This document shows positions 48,273 through 59,003 of a stretch of 64,000 nucleotides of DNA, piece by piece. Origin of the DNA: Leclercia adecarboxylata (GTDB lineage Bacteria; Pseudomonadota; Gammaproteobacteria; Enterobacterales; Enterobacteriaceae); the NCBI RefSeq assembly GCF_006171285.1, contig NZ_CP040889.1, positions 1,116,001-1,180,000 of the forward strand, read 5' to 3'. How positions within the stretch are numbered: position 1 is the stretch's first letter; the number at the start of each line of letters is the position of its first letter. The position numbers were made by a program, and so were the translations under genes. The notes beneath the pieces were generated by a model. It saw only the letters and a program-made list of their open reading frames with translations. It had not been told where the DNA came from and did no database searches.

Positions 48273-48313
48273 ATTAGATAATCTAATGCGAAAAAGTCAG
48301 TGAAATTAGATTA
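48273..48313. promoter_or_regulatory. GcvA-type binding sites upstream of gcvT
   Basis: A perfect 15-bp palindrome ATTAGATAATCTAAT (48273-48287) and a related ATTAGATTA (48305-48313), both carrying the CTAAT/ATTAG core of GcvA sites. They lie about 325-365 bases before gcvT, similar to the far upstream GcvA site of E. coli. The rest of 47949-48376 is AT-rich gcv control DNA without a gene; no glycine riboswitch fold is seen. Confidence 0.65.
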
Positions 48314-48335
48314 TTTCAAACGAGGGGAATTTCCC

Positions 48336-48353
48336 GGCCCACAGGCCGGGAGA
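48336..48353 (-). terminator. hairpin after ubiI
   Basis: Stem CCCGGCC / GGCCGGG, 24 bases after the ubiI stop. Only a short AAATT follows, so it is a moderate terminator between ubiI and the gcv control region. Confidence 0.5.
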
Positions 48354-48376
48354 AGAAAGTGTGATGGGGGTCTGGT

Positions 48377-49579
48377 TTACTGAAGCCAGTCCGGCAGATC
48401 GTTAAGCCCCATCGCCTGACGCAGAAGTTGAGGTTTAACGCCTGGAAGGGTATCAGCCAGTTTCAGGCCGAGGTCGCGCAGCAGTTTTTTCGCCGGGTTC
48501 GCCCCGGCAAACAGTTCGCGGAACCCCTGCATACCTGCCAGCATCATTGCCGCGCTGTGTTTGCGGCTGCGCTCGTAGCGACGCAGATAAAGGTGCTGAC
48601 CAATATCCTTGCCTTCGCGATGCAGTCGGCGCAGTTCGTCCACCAGTTCGGCGGCATCCATAAAGCCCAGGTTTACGCCCTGCCCGGCCAGCGGATGAAT
48701 GGTATGCGCCGCGTCGCCCACCAGCGCCAGACGATGCGCGGCAAACTGGCGCGCATAGCGGCCGGTCAACGGAAATACCTGACGCTCGCTTTCGACGGAG
48801 CACAGCCCCAGCCGGTTATCAAACGCCACGCACAAAGCCTGATTGAACTCCTCGGCTGACGCCTCCTGCATCTGCTGGGCCTTCTCGGGCGCCAGCGACC
48901 AGACGATCGAACAGAGATGCGGATCGCTGAGCGGCAGGAAGGCCAGAATGCCGTCATTGTGGAAGATCTGCCGGGCCACGGCCTGATGCGGCTCCGCCGT
49001 GCGAATAGTGGCGACCAGGGCATGGTGACGATAGTCCCAGTACGTTAGCGGAATGTCGGCTTTATTTCGCAGCCAGGAGTTTGCGCCATCGGCCCCCACC
49101 ACCAGGCGAGCGGTGAGCATGTCTCCGCTTTGCAGGGTAATAAAGGCGTCGTTTTCACCCCAGGCGACCTGCTGCAGCGCAGCAGGCGCAATCAGCGTAA
49201 CATCGCTGCACTGCTGCGCTTTCTGCCACAGAGCATGGTGGATGACCGCATTTTCAATGATATGCCCGAGATGGCTGTAGCCCATGCTCTCGTCATCAAA
49301 CGCGATATGCCCGAAGCTGTCTTTATCCCACACTTCCATCCCGTGATAACAGCTGGCGCGTTGGGCGATAATCTCCGACCAGACGCCGACGCGGGTCAGC
49401 AGCTTTTCACTGGCGGCGTTGATCGTCGAGACGCGTAGCTCAGGCGGCGCGTCGGGAGCGACAGGCTGCGGCTGCTTCTGCTCCAGCACCGCCACGCGCA
49501 GACCGCTGCCCTGCAAGCCGCAGGCCAGCGCCAGTCCTACCATTCCGCCACCGACAATGGCGACATCAACATTCTGCAC
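48377..49579 (-). CDS. ubiI: FAD-dependent 2-octaprenylphenol hydroxylase UbiI
   Basis: A 400-residue flavin monooxygenase with the FAD motif VAIVGGGMVGLALACGL, the DG motif (VVGADGANSWLR) and GD motif (ALVGDAAHTIHPLAGQGVNLG). It does the C5 hydroxylation in ubiquinone synthesis. It is last in the ygfB-pepP-ubiH-ubiI operon. Confidence 0.96.
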   Translation of the reverse strand: MQNVDVAIVGGGMVGLALACGLQGSGLRVAVLEQKQPQPVAPDAPPELRVSTINAASEKLLTRVGVWSEIIAQRASCYHGMEVWDKDSFGHIAFDDESMGYSHLGHIIENAVIHHALWQKAQQCSDVTLIAPAALQQVAWGENDAFITLQSGDMLTARLVVGADGANSWLRNKADIPLTYWDYRHHALVATIRTAEPHQAVARQIFHNDGILAFLPLSDPHLCSIVWSLAPEKAQQMQEASAEEFNQALCVAFDNRLGLCSVESERQVFPLTGRYARQFAAHRLALVGDAAHTIHPLAGQGVNLGFMDAAELVDELRRLHREGKDIGQHLYLRRYERSRKHSAAMMLAGMQGFRELFAGANPAKKLLRDLGLKLADTLPGVKPQLLRQAMGLNDLPDWLQ

Positions 49580-49591
49580 TTTGTTTACTCC

Positions 49592-50770
49592 TTAGCGAGC
49601 GACCCAACCAAGCGTCCTCTGTGCCAGCACATCTCGTGCCGGAATGAATAGTTCCATCGCCATCAACCCTGCGTTACGGCCCGCCACCAGCGGTGCCCAG
49701 CGATTGGCAAACAGATGCACCAGCCCATCGGTTACGCCGATGGTGGCCTCTTTATCGGCCTGGCGTCGTTTCTGGTAATGGCATAAGACCGGGTAGGCAC
49801 CGCAATCCTGCTGTTGCGCAAACGCCTGGGCCAGCGTTTCGGCCAGGGTCATGACATCGCGCAGTCCGAGATTAAAGCCCTGCCCGGCGATGGGGTGTAA
49901 CGTCTGGGCCGCATTGCCCACCAGCGCGACGCGATGGGAGACAGACTGCGACGCCGTGGTTAACGCCAGGGGATAAAACGCCCGCTTGCCGGCATGGGTG
50001 ATACGTCCCAGCCGCCAGCCAAAGGCTTTTTGCAGTTCGGTACAGAAGCGTTCATCAGACCAGCTCTGCACCTCATCCGCACTCTCCAGGGGATGGCACC
50101 AGACCAGCGAACTGCGCCCCTGGGACATCGGCAGCATGGCCAGCGGGCCGTGCTGAGTAAAACGTTCAAAGGCGCGCCCCCGGTGCGGCTCGGCGGTGGC
50201 GACGTTAGCAATCACCGCCAACTGATGGTAAGGCTGCTGTTGCCACTGGATCCCACACTGCTGGCCGAGTGCCGAACGGGAACCGTCGGCGGCCACCAGC
50301 AGCTGTCCGTCCAGCGTCGTGCCGTCATCCAGGGTGACGCTCACCGCGTCTTCGCTGCGGGTAAAGCGCTCCACGCGCGCGGGGCAGTGCAGAGTTACGC
50401 CTGGGGCCTCTTTTAACAGACGGAACAGGCGCAGGCCCACGTCGTGCAGCTCAACCACCTGCCCCAGCGCATCAATACGGTAATCCTGCGCCTCAAGGGT
50501 AACAAACCCGGCATGGCCCCGGTCGCTGACATGAACGGTTTCGATGGCCGTGGCGCAATCGGCAATGGCCTGCCAGATGCCGCTGCGTGCCAGCTGCTGG
50601 CAGGTGCCCTGCGCCAGGGCGATAGCGCGTCCGTCAAATCCCGGATGACCGGTCGACTGTGGCGCAACGGCCTCTACCAGATGAACCGGAAGTTTGCCCT
50701 GGGTCAGGGAGGAGATCGCCAGCGCAAGCGTAGCTCCCGTCATGCCTCCGCCAACGATGATGATGCTCAT
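49592..50770 (-). CDS. ubiH: 2-octaprenyl-6-methoxyphenol hydroxylase UbiH
   Basis: A 392-residue relative of UbiI, with the same three FAD/NAD motifs: IIVGGGMTGATLALAI, VAADGSRSALG and LVGNAAQTLHPIAGQGFNLG. It adds the C1 hydroxyl in ubiquinone synthesis. The start overlaps the pepP stop by 4 bases (ATGA at 50767-50770), showing coupling. Confidence 0.96.
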   Translation of the reverse strand: MSIIIVGGGMTGATLALAISSLTQGKLPVHLVEAVAPQSTGHPGFDGRAIALAQGTCQQLARSGIWQAIADCATAIETVHVSDRGHAGFVTLEAQDYRIDALGQVVELHDVGLRLFRLLKEAPGVTLHCPARVERFTRSEDAVSVTLDDGTTLDGQLLVAADGSRSALGQQCGIQWQQQPYHQLAVIANVATAEPHRGRAFERFTQHGPLAMLPMSQGRSSLVWCHPLESADEVQSWSDERFCTELQKAFGWRLGRITHAGKRAFYPLALTTASQSVSHRVALVGNAAQTLHPIAGQGFNLGLRDVMTLAETLAQAFAQQQDCGAYPVLCHYQKRRQADKEATIGVTDGLVHLFANRWAPLVAGRNAGLMAMELFIPARDVLAQRTLGWVAR

Positions 50771-52080
50771 GGGCGCGCCGCCGCCATCAGCGCCTCAATC
50801 TCGTCGGCGTTTTTCACCACCGAAGCGGTCAGGTTCTCGTTGCCGGTTTCGGTGATGACAATGTCATCTTCGATACGAATGCCGATCCCGCGATACTCCG
50901 CAGGCACATCGGCATCCGGGGCGATATAGAGTCCCGGCTCAACGGTGAGCACCATGCCCGGCTCCAGCACGCGGGAACGTTCCGGGCCGTAGACACCCAC
51001 ATCATGCACATCCAGCCCCAGCCAGTGGCTCAGGCCATGCATAAAGAAGGGACGGTGCGCGTTTTCGGTAATCAGCTGTTCGACATCGCCGTGCAGAATA
51101 CCCAGCTCCACCAGGCCACTAATCATGATGCGCACCACTTCGCCGGTGACTTCCTGAATGGAGGTACCGGGGCGGAACAGCATCAGGGCGGTGTCCAGCG
51201 AGTGCAGGACGATGTCGTAAATGGCGCGTTGGGCGGGTGTGAATTTGCCGTTCACCGGGAAGGTGCGGGTGATATCCCCGGCATAGCCTTTATATTCGCA
51301 ACCGGCATCAATCAGCACCAGATCGCCATCGCGCAGTTCGGACTCGTTTTCGGTGTAGTGCAGAATGCAGCCATTTTCCCCGCCGCCAACAATAGTGTTG
51401 TAGGCCGGGTAGCGCGCGCCGTGGCGGGTGAATTCATGATGAATTTCGCCTTCGAGCTGATATTCAAACATCCCCGGACGGCATTTTTGCATCGCCCGGG
51501 TATGGGCCAGCGCGCTGATTTCACCTGCACGACGCATCACGTCCAGCTCTTCCGCCGATTTAAACAGGCGCAGCTCGTGCACAGCAGGACGCCAGTCGGT
51601 GAGCGTTGCCGGGGCTTTCAGGTTTTGCCGGGAGCCTTTGCGCAGCTTATCCAGCGCGGCAAAAACGATCTCATCGGCCCAGGCGTATTCACCCTGCGCG
51701 TGATAGACCACATCCAGACCATTCAGCAGTTGGTAAAGCTGCTCGTTGATCTCGCTGAACGCCAGCGCACGATCCACGCCCAGCTTTTCGGGCGCAGCCT
51801 GCTGGCCTAAGCGGCGACCAAACCAGATCTCGGCGGTCAGATCCCGGACGCGGTTAAACAGCACGCTGTGGTTGTGGGTGTCATCACTTTTAATCAGCAC
51901 CAGTACCGACTCCGGCTCGTTGAAGCCGGTGAAGTACCAGAAATCACTGCTCTGGCGGTACGGATATTCGCTATCGTTACTGCGCGTGGCCTCCGGTGCG
52001 GCAAATATCAGCGCGGCGCTTCCCGGCTGCATTGTGGCCAGCAGCGCCTGCCGACGGCGCAGATACTCTTGCTGAGTCAT
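50767..52080 (-). CDS. pepP: Xaa-Pro aminopeptidase PepP
   Basis: A 437-residue M24B metallopeptidase that removes N-terminal residues next to proline. The dinuclear Mn ligands are seen in LIDAGCEYKGYAGDITRTFPV, HGLSHWLGLDVHD, the EPG stretch and the late GIRIEDD. It lies between ygfB and ubiH in the same unit; no direct link to ubiquinone is known. Confidence 0.96.
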   Translation of the reverse strand: MTQQEYLRRRQALLATMQPGSAALIFAAPEATRSNDSEYPYRQSSDFWYFTGFNEPESVLVLIKSDDTHNHSVLFNRVRDLTAEIWFGRRLGQQAAPEKLGVDRALAFSEINEQLYQLLNGLDVVYHAQGEYAWADEIVFAALDKLRKGSRQNLKAPATLTDWRPAVHELRLFKSAEELDVMRRAGEISALAHTRAMQKCRPGMFEYQLEGEIHHEFTRHGARYPAYNTIVGGGENGCILHYTENESELRDGDLVLIDAGCEYKGYAGDITRTFPVNGKFTPAQRAIYDIVLHSLDTALMLFRPGTSIQEVTGEVVRIMISGLVELGILHGDVEQLITENAHRPFFMHGLSHWLGLDVHDVGVYGPERSRVLEPGMVLTVEPGLYIAPDADVPAEYRGIGIRIEDDIVITETGNENLTASVVKNADEIEALMAAARP

Positions 52081-52101
52081 GACACCCTCCAGTCGTTGTT
52101 A

Positions 52102-52680
52102 TTAGTGTAAGGTTGGTTTGCGCACTTCCGGCGCAGTCGGTTGGGTCCGCGTAAAGGTATCGTGGCAGAGCAGCGACGCAACGCGCACATACTCAATGAT
52201 CTCTTCGAGGGACATCTCCAGTTCTTCCTGGTCTTCGTCCTCGTCGTATCCCAGCTGCGCAATGTTGCGCAGATCGTCGATAGCTTCTCCGGCTTCGCCC
52301 GTCACCTTCTCAAGCTTAGGCTGCGTTACGCCCAACCCCAACAGGTAGTGGTTGACCCATCCGGCCAGCGCATCGGCGCGATCGAACACGCTGACGTCAT
52401 CGCCATCAGGCAGATAAAGCTGAAAAAGGAAGCCGTCATCTTCCAGCGCATCGCTAATTGCGCCATGCATGCTGCGCAACGCCTGGGCCAGATCGTGACC
52501 AAACGCCAGACCTTCGTTCGTCAGGTCGTGAACCAGCGGCAGCCATGAGCTGTCGCTGTTTCCACCACACAGCATCCCGCTGATCAGACCGTGCATTTCA
52601 GCCGGGGTTAAACCTACGCCCTGCTGGTTCAGTAACTGGCTAAGGTCGTTGTAGCCAGGCATTTCGTTCTGTATAGACAT
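52102..52680 (-). CDS. ygfB: UPF0149 family protein YgfB
   Basis: 192 residues from ATG 52680, the E. coli length. A helical, acidic protein ([36 protein letters not shown]). In Pseudomonas a YgfB homolog modulates gene expression linked to beta-lactam resistance; in enterobacteria the role is not fixed. It is first in the pepP-ubiH-ubiI operon and divergent from zapA. Confidence 0.93.
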   Translation of the reverse strand: MSIQNEMPGYNDLSQLLNQQGVGLTPAEMHGLISGMLCGGNSDSSWLPLVHDLTNEGLAFGHDLAQALRSMHGAISDALEDDGFLFQLYLPDGDDVSVFDRADALAGWVNHYLLGLGVTQPKLEKVTGEAGEAIDDLRNIAQLGYDEDEDQEELEMSLEEIIEYVRVASLLCHDTFTRTQPTAPEVRKPTLH

Positions 52681-52781
52681 GCGCATTCGTCATCATTGGG
52701 AGGAATATTCATGGTATGCTACCACTTTGGACCCTGGTGAACCAGAATAGGGCTTGTATCTGCGCACCAGGGTAGCTATAG

Positions 52782-53177
<396 letters not shown>

Positions 53178-53218
53178 CACTTCATGGTCTACTATGGTAG
53201 AGTGACCCTGAAGGAAAA

Positions 53219-53402
53219 ATTTCTCTGAGATGTTCGCATGCGGGCCAGTCCCCTGAGCCGATATTTCATACCACAAGAATGTGGCGCTCCATGGTTGGTG
53301 AGCATGCTCGGTTCGTCCGAGAAGCCTTAAAACTATGACGACACATTCACCTTGAACCAAGGGTTCAAGGGTTACAGCCTGCGGCGGCATCTCGGAGATT
53401 CC
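53219..53402 (+). ncRNA. ssrS: 6S RNA
   Basis: A 184-nt RNA almost identical to E. coli 6S RNA from ATTTCTCTGAGATGTTCGC to CTCGGAGATTCC. The two ends pair to a closing stem and the central bubble mimics an open promoter, so it binds sigma-70 RNA polymerase in stationary phase. fau follows and is likely co-transcribed. Confidence 0.97.
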
Positions 53403-53427
53403 CTCACCTTTCTACCCAGCGACTACC

Positions 53428-54024
53428 ATGACGCAACTTCCTGAAGTTACCTCTTCCCGTCAGCACATTCGTCAGTTTATCCGTCAGCAGCGCAGAGCCT
53501 TAACGCCTGAACAACAAGCCCATTTCGCGCAACAAGCCGCGGCCCGCATGATGGCGTATCCGCCCGTGGTGATGGCGCACACGGTGGCCCTGTTTCTCTC
53601 CTTTGACGGCGAACTGGATACCCAACCACTGATCGATGAACTCTGGCGCACCGGGAAAAAGGTCTATCTGCCGGTACTCCACCCTTTCAGCCCGGGTAAT
53701 CTGCTGTTTCTTCACTACCATCCGCACAGCGAACTGGTGGTAAATCGTCTCAAAATCACCGAACCGAAACTGGACGTGCGCGACGTATTGCCGCTGGATC
53801 GGCTCGACGTGCTGGTGACGCCGCTAGTGGCGTTTGATGAAAGCGGTCAGCGCTTAGGGATGGGCGGAGGTTTTTACGATCGTACCCTGCAGAACTGGCA
53901 GCAGTACGGCTTACAGCCCGTGGGCTATGCCCATGATTGTCAGGGCGTTGAAAAGTTACCGGTGGAGAAATGGGATATCCCGCTGCCTGCGGTGGTGACA
54001 CCGTCGAAATTGTGGCTGTGGTGA
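53428..54024 (+). CDS. fau: 5-formyltetrahydrofolate cyclo-ligase
   Basis: A 198-residue enzyme that turns 5-formyl-THF to 5,10-methenyl-THF with ATP. The signature LVTPLVAFDESGQRLGMGGGFYDRT is intact. It lies 25 bases after 6S RNA, as in other enterobacteria (ygfA), and is linked to persistence and folate recycling. Confidence 0.95.
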   Translation: MTQLPEVTSSRQHIRQFIRQQRRALTPEQQAHFAQQAAARMMAYPPVVMAHTVALFLSFDGELDTQPLIDELWRTGKKVYLPVLHPFSPGNLLFLHYHPHSELVVNRLKITEPKLDVRDVLPLDRLDVLVTPLVAFDESGQRLGMGGGFYDRTLQNWQQYGLQPVGYAHDCQGVEKLPVEKWDIPLPAVVTPSKLWLW

Positions 54025-54031
54025 AATAAAA

Positions 54032-54112
54032 AGCCGGGTGGCGGCTTCGCCTTACCCGGCCTACAGGGTACATTCGGATTTTGTAGGTCGGGTAAGCGAA
54101 GCGCCACCCGAC
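54032..54112. repeat. REP pair between fau and serA
   Basis: Two REP units, 54032-54063 and 54083-54112, in opposite orientation in the convergent gap. Confidence 0.8.
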
Positions 54113-54127
54113 AAAACAAACCGCAGA

Positions 54128-55360
54128 TTAGTAAAGCAGACGCGCGCGAATGGTGCCCGGAATGGCTTTCATCCCCTGCAGCGCTTTCTCTGCAACGTCC
54201 TCATCCGCTTCGATATCGATAACCACATAGCCCATCTGCGCGTTAGTTTGCAGGTACTGTGCGGCAATGTTGACGCCCTGCTCGGCGAAGATCTGGTTAA
54301 TGGCGGTCAGCACGCCCGGACGGTTTTCGTGGATGTGCAGCAGACGACGCCCACCGTGCAGCGGCAGCGATACTTCCGGGAAGTTGACCGCAGACAGCGT
54401 TGAACCGTTGTCGGAGTATTTGCTCAGCTTACCGGCCACTTCCAGACCGATATTCTCCTGCGCTTCCTGAGTAGAGCCACCGATGTGTGGCGTCAGGATC
54501 ACGTTGTCAAACTCACACAGCGGCGAGGTGAACGGATCGCTGTTGGTCGCAGGCTCGGTCGGGAAGACGTCGATAGCCGCGCCCGCCAGGTGTTTGCGTT
54601 TAAGCGCGTCACACAGGGCCGGGATATCCACCACCGTACCGCGCGCGGCGTTGATCAGCAGTGAGCCCGGCTTCATCAGTGCCAGCTCTTCCGCACCCAT
54701 CATGTTTTTGGTGGAGGCGTTTTCCGGCACGTGCAGGCTCACCACGTCGCTCATATTCAGCAGGTCGGAGAGATGCTGAACCTGAGTGGCGTTACCCAGC
54801 GGCAGTTTGCTTTCGATGTCGTAGAAGAAGACGTGCATTCCCAGCGATTCTGCCAGAATACCCAACTGCGTACCGATGTGGCCGTAACCGATGATCCCCA
54901 GCTTTTTACCACGCGCTTCGAAAGAGCCGGAGGCCAGCTTATTCCAGATGCCGCGGTGGGCTTTGGCGTTGGCTTCAGGGATGCCGCGCAGCAGCAGCAG
55001 AAGTTCGCCGATGACCAGCTCCGCCACGGAACGAGTGTTGGAGAATGGCGCGTTAAAGACCGGAATACCGCGCTTCGCAGCCGCATTAAGGTCAACCTGG
55101 TTGGTGCCGATGCAGAAGCAGCCGATCGCCACCAGTTTTTCTGCCGCCGCAATAACGTCTTCTGTCAGATGGGTACGGGAGCGCAGGCCGATGAAATGGG
55201 CATCACGGATCGACTCTTTCAGCTGTTCGGTATCCAGCGCACCTTTGTGAAATTCGATGTTGGTGTAACCCGCCGCACGAAGGCTATCCAGTGCTTTCTG
55301 ATGCACCCCTTCGACCAGCAGAAATTTAATCTTGTCTTTCTCCAGTGATACCTTTGCCAT
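54128..55360 (-). CDS. serA: D-3-phosphoglycerate dehydrogenase
   Basis: 410 residues from ATG 55360, the E. coli length; a frame open 126 bases further upstream is leader. NAD-binding GIIGYGHIGTQLGILAE, the catalytic His in LTPHIGGSTQEAQ, and a C-terminal ACT domain (HENRPGVLTAINQIFAEQGVN) that gives serine feedback inhibition. First step of serine synthesis. The 267 bases before it hold the promoter; in E. coli Lrp and CRP act there. Confidence 0.97.
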   Translation of the reverse strand: MAKVSLEKDKIKFLLVEGVHQKALDSLRAAGYTNIEFHKGALDTEQLKESIRDAHFIGLRSRTHLTEDVIAAAEKLVAIGCFCIGTNQVDLNAAAKRGIPVFNAPFSNTRSVAELVIGELLLLLRGIPEANAKAHRGIWNKLASGSFEARGKKLGIIGYGHIGTQLGILAESLGMHVFFYDIESKLPLGNATQVQHLSDLLNMSDVVSLHVPENASTKNMMGAEELALMKPGSLLINAARGTVVDIPALCDALKRKHLAGAAIDVFPTEPATNSDPFTSPLCEFDNVILTPHIGGSTQEAQENIGLEVAGKLSKYSDNGSTLSAVNFPEVSLPLHGGRRLLHIHENRPGVLTAINQIFAEQGVNIAAQYLQTNAQMGYVVIDIEADEDVAEKALQGMKAIPGTIRARLLY

Positions 55361-55603
55361 TTCCCCGACCCTGTCTGATTGTCTGAACTGTTGTTGTGCT
55401 GGATTTGAATCCGCTCCAGCCAACATATCAAAAAAAACTATTGCAGCAATATGAACGTTTGCGTCGGCACTCTGAAGAAATGTCATACAGCGTCAATTGG
55501 CAGTGAAAAATGCTGCGGAGAAATGAGAAAGCGGCAGGATCGTCAGTAGAGGGTTAGAAATGTGACACAAGTCACCGAATATCGCTTTTGCAAAAAAAGT
55601 TAG

Positions 55604-55622
55604 CGGGGGGAGGTTCCCCCCG
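55604..55622 (-). terminator. terminator of rpiA
   Basis: A 7-bp GC-only stem (CGGGGGG / CCCCCCG), and seven Ts on the minus strand a few bases later. Confidence 0.75.
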
Positions 55623-55627
55623 TCAGA

Positions 55628-56287
55628 TCATTTCACGATGGTTTTGACGCCATCGGCGGTGCCAATCAGCGCGACATCCGCGCCACGGTTGGCAAATAAC
55701 CCTACGGTTACCACGCCCGGCAGGCCATTGATGGCGTTTTCCAGCGCGACGGCGTCGAGGATCTCCAGACCGTGCACGTCCAGGATCACGTTCCCGTTGT
55801 CCGTCACCACGCCCTGACGGTATTCCGGGCGTCCGCCCAGCTTGACCAGCTCACGGGCAACCGCGCTACGCGCCATCGGGATCACTTCAACCGGCAGCGG
55901 GAATTTGCCGAGGATATCCACCTGCTTGGAGGCATCGGCGATACAGATAAACTTGTCCGCGACAGAGGCGATGATCTTCTCGCGCGTCAGCGCCGCGCCG
56001 CCGCCTTTGATCATCTGCATATGGCCGTTGATCTCATCCGCGCCGTCCACGTAAATCCCCAGACGGTCCACTTCGTTCAGATCGAAAACGGTAATGCCCA
56101 GGCTTTTCAGCTTTTCCGTGGATGCATCGGAGCTGGAAACTGCGCCCTCAATCTGGCCTTTCATCGTGCCCAGCGCATCAATAAAGTGTGCTGCCGTTGA
56201 CCCGGTGCCCACGCCGACAATGGTACCCGGCTGTACATACTGGAGAGCGGCCCATCCTACTGCTTTTTTCAGTTCATCCTGCGTCAT
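55628..56287 (-). CDS. rpiA: ribose-5-phosphate isomerase A
   Basis: 219 residues from ATG 56287, as in E. coli. Phosphate loop [15 protein letters not shown], the catalytic DGADEI and [12 protein letters not shown]. It interconverts ribose-5-P and ribulose-5-P in the pentose phosphate route. Divergent from argP (about 150 bases). Confidence 0.97.
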   Translation of the reverse strand: MTQDELKKAVGWAALQYVQPGTIVGVGTGSTAAHFIDALGTMKGQIEGAVSSSDASTEKLKSLGITVFDLNEVDRLGIYVDGADEINGHMQMIKGGGAALTREKIIASVADKFICIADASKQVDILGKFPLPVEVIPMARSAVARELVKLGGRPEYRQGVVTDNGNVILDVHGLEILDAVALENAINGLPGVVTVGLFANRGADVALIGTADGVKTIVK

Positions 56288-56437
56288 GATCTCTTGCCCG
56301 TGGTGATTTTGCGTGACGCGCATTATAGAGCATTCACCTGCGCCATGTGATCTGCGAGGTCACCAATTTCGTCTGTATCAAACATAAATTTATGTCATAG
56401 TGCGAAGTATTGAATTATTTGGGAGTCAGCCAGAGCA

Positions 56438-57331
56438 ATGAAACGTCCGGACTACAGAACATTACAGGCGCTTGATGCCGTTATACGTGAACGCGGATTC
56501 GAACGCGCAGCACAGAAGCTGTGTATTACCCAGTCCGCCGTTTCGCAACGAATCAAACAGCTTGAGAACATGTTCGGGCAGCCGCTGCTGGTTCGTACCG
56601 TGCCGCCGCGTCCTACCGAACAGGGACAAAAGCTGCTGGCGCTGCTGCGTCAGGTTGAGCTGCTGGAAGATGAGTGGCTGGGCGACGAACAGACCGGCTC
56701 CACGCCGCTGCTGCTGTCGCTGGCGGTCAACGCCGACAGTCTGGCAACCTGGCTCCTCCCTGCCCTCGCCCCGGTGCTGGCCGATTCGCCTATTCGCCTG
56801 AACTTACAGGTTGAAGACGAAACCCGTACCCAGGAGCGTCTGCGTCGTGGTGAAGTGGTGGGTGCCGTCAGTATCCAGCCCCAGGCGCTGCCAAGCTGCC
56901 TGGTGGATCAGCTGGGGGCATTGGACTACCTGTTTGTCGGCTCTAAAGCCTTTGCTGAGCGCTACTTCCCGAACGGCGTTACCCGCGCGGCCCTGCTCAA
57001 AGCCCCTGCCGTGGCGTTTGACCATCTTGATGATATGCATCAGGCGTTTTTACAGCAGAACTTCGACCTGCCGCCCGGCAGCGTTCCCTGCCATATTGTT
57101 AACTCCTCCGAAGCCTTTGTGCAGCTGGCACGTCAGGGCACGACCTGCTGCATGATCCCGCATCTGCAGATTGAAAGAGAGCTGCAGAGCGGTGAGCTGA
57201 TCGACCTGACGCCAGGCCTGCACCAGCGCCGCATGCTCTACTGGCACCGCTTCGCGCCGGAAAGCCGCATGATGCGCAACGTGACCGATGCGCTGCTGGC
57301 CCACGGTCATAAGGTTCTGCGTCAGGACTAA
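56438..57331 (+). CDS. argP: LysR-type regulator ArgP (IciA)
   Basis: A 297-residue LysR protein; HTH at residues 1-60 ([24 protein letters not shown]). In E. coli it activates argO with arginine and represses with lysine, and controls lysine and NAD-related genes. Its target argO lies 0.9 kb away with yggE between, the E. coli order. Confidence 0.96.
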   Translation: MKRPDYRTLQALDAVIRERGFERAAQKLCITQSAVSQRIKQLENMFGQPLLVRTVPPRPTEQGQKLLALLRQVELLEDEWLGDEQTGSTPLLLSLAVNADSLATWLLPALAPVLADSPIRLNLQVEDETRTQERLRRGEVVGAVSIQPQALPSCLVDQLGALDYLFVGSKAFAERYFPNGVTRAALLKAPAVAFDHLDDMHQAFLQQNFDLPPGSVPCHIVNSSEAFVQLARQGTTCCMIPHLQIERELQSGELIDLTPGLHQRRMLYWHRFAPESRMMRNVTDALLAHGHKVLRQD

Positions 57332-57337
57332 TAAAAA

Positions 57338-57367
57338 AGCCGGGTCGCGTAAACGCTGACCCGGCCT
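57338..57367. terminator. terminator of yggE (and argP)
   Basis: Stem GCCGGGTCGCG / CGCTGACCCGGC with a TAAA loop; on the minus strand it ends in six Ts, downstream of yggE. Confidence 0.8.
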
Positions 57368-57391
57368 TGTCGCTGTATATCAAAACAATAC

Positions 57392-58174
57392 TTACGGTGC
57401 TTTAGTCGCCGTATCCTGCTGCTGATTTTGCTGAACCGGCTGGTTCTGCTGAGTCTGCTGCTGACCCTGAGCGGGCTCAAGCTGGAACACCACATCAACC
57501 TGATCGTCGAACTGAATCGTAGGTTGCTCGTAGGTATCCTGGGCAGAGACCGGCGCCGCTTCCGCTTTCATCATGCGCACCATCGGGCTCGGCTGGTAGT
57601 TAGAGACGTGGTAACGCACGCTGTAAACCGGGCCCAGCTTGCTGTTAAAGCCAGCGGCCAGCTGCTGTGCCTGACGAACGGCATCATCAATCGCCGCTTT
57701 ACGCGCTTCATCTTTATACTTCTCAGGTTGCGCAACACCCAGTGACACCGAACGGATCTCATTCAGGCCCGCTTTCAGGGCACCGTCCAGCAGGGAGTTA
57801 AGTTTATCCAGCTGACGCACCGTAACTTCTACGGTACGTACCGCGCGGTAACCTTTCAGGATGCTTTTGCCATCCTTATAGTCGTAATCCGGTTGGGTAC
57901 GCAGATTGGCGGAGTTGATATCTTTTTTACCGACGGCGTTCTGCTCCAGGAAAGAGAGATATTGCGCAACGCGGTCGTCTGCCTGTTTCTTGGCGGTGGC
58001 CGCATCTTTTGCCGCCACGTTAACTTCAATGGCTAAAGTCGCGATATCCGGTGCCGCATCCACGCTTGCGGTGCCGGAGGTCACAATGTGCGGGCTGTCA
58101 GGCAGCTCGCTGGCCTGTACAGATGCTGTGCCAAAACCCATTAATGCCGCCAGGGCGATTGCATTCAACTTCAC
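57392..58174 (-). CDS. yggE: SIMPL-domain periplasmic protein YggE
   Basis: 260 residues from a GTG at 58174 behind GGAGGA, chosen as it opens directly into the signal peptide (ending VQA). The DUF541/SIMPL domain fills most of the protein (GTASVDAAPDIATLAIEVNV). Linked in E. coli to lower oxidative stress. The last 30 residues are unusually rich in glutamine (QGQQQTQQNQPVQQNQQQ), longer than in E. coli. Confidence 0.92.
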   Translation of the reverse strand: MKLNAIALAALMGFGTASVQASELPDSPHIVTSGTASVDAAPDIATLAIEVNVAAKDAATAKKQADDRVAQYLSFLEQNAVGKKDINSANLRTQPDYDYKDGKSILKGYRAVRTVEVTVRQLDKLNSLLDGALKAGLNEIRSVSLGVAQPEKYKDEARKAAIDDAVRQAQQLAAGFNSKLGPVYSVRYHVSNYQPSPMVRMMKAEAAPVSAQDTYEQPTIQFDDQVDVVFQLEPAQGQQQTQQNQPVQQNQQQDTATKAP

Positions 58175-58266
58175 TTTTATTCCTCCATGTTGCGAAGAGT
58201 GCCCATGTAACAGGGCGCATGCCAGCAAGCTTAGCGGCTGCTGGTCGAATGTCCATAAGACAACGC

Positions 58267-58902
58267 TTAGTAGAATAGTTCACTAATGTGATGAATCCCT
58301 TCTTTCGCCAGCTGGAAAGCAATAAACCACATCACCAACCCGACCAGACCATTAATAATGCGCTGGGCTTTGGCGGTGCGCAGGCGGGGTGCCAGCCATG
58401 CGGCGAGCAGCGCCAGGCCAAAGAACCACAGGAAAGAGGCGCTCACGGTGCCCAGCGCGAACCAGCGCCTCGGCTCAGCGTCCAGCTGCCCTCCCAGGCT
58501 CCCCAGCACCACGAACGTATCCAGATAAACGTGCGGATTAAGCCAGGTCACCGCCAGCATGGTGATAATAATTTTCCAGCGCCCCTGCTTCATTACTTCG
58601 GCGCTTGCCAGCTCGATATTGCTGCCCATCGCCGTTTTCAACGCGCCAAAGCCATACCAGAGCAAAAAGGCTACGCCACCCCAGGTGACCAGCGCCAGCA
58701 GCCACGGGGACTGCATCAGCAACGCGCTGCCGCCGAAAATCCCGGCGCATATCAGCAGCATATCGCTCACCGCGCAGAGCAGCGCGATCATGATGTGATA
58801 CTGACGGCGAATGCCCTGATTCATGACGAAGGCGTTTTGCGGGCCAAGGGGCAGGATCATCGCTGCACCAATCATAAGCCCTTGAATATAAAAAGAGAAC
58901 AT
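58267..58902 (-). CDS. argO: arginine exporter ArgO
   Basis: 211 residues from ATG 58902, the E. coli length; upstream frame is leader. LysE-family membrane protein with six helices ([20 protein letters not shown] pattern at the start). It exports arginine and canavanine; ArgP activates it. Confidence 0.95.
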   Translation of the reverse strand: MFSFYIQGLMIGAAMILPLGPQNAFVMNQGIRRQYHIMIALLCAVSDMLLICAGIFGGSALLMQSPWLLALVTWGGVAFLLWYGFGALKTAMGSNIELASAEVMKQGRWKIIITMLAVTWLNPHVYLDTFVVLGSLGGQLDAEPRRWFALGTVSASFLWFFGLALLAAWLAPRLRTAKAQRIINGLVGLVMWFIAFQLAKEGIHHISELFY

Positions 58903-59003
58903 GGAATTTAATCTCAGAAGTGTGTCTTGAGGGCTGACTATACTGCGGGAGAATAATAAGAGGAAATGGATAATATTAATTGGCAATAAGAGAAGCTAAT
59001 TAA

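Noticed and set aside
47949..48376. Glycine riboswitch before gcvT
   Set aside because: No tandem aptamer-like conserved motifs; the GcvA-type ATTAG/CTAAT sites account for control as in E. coli.
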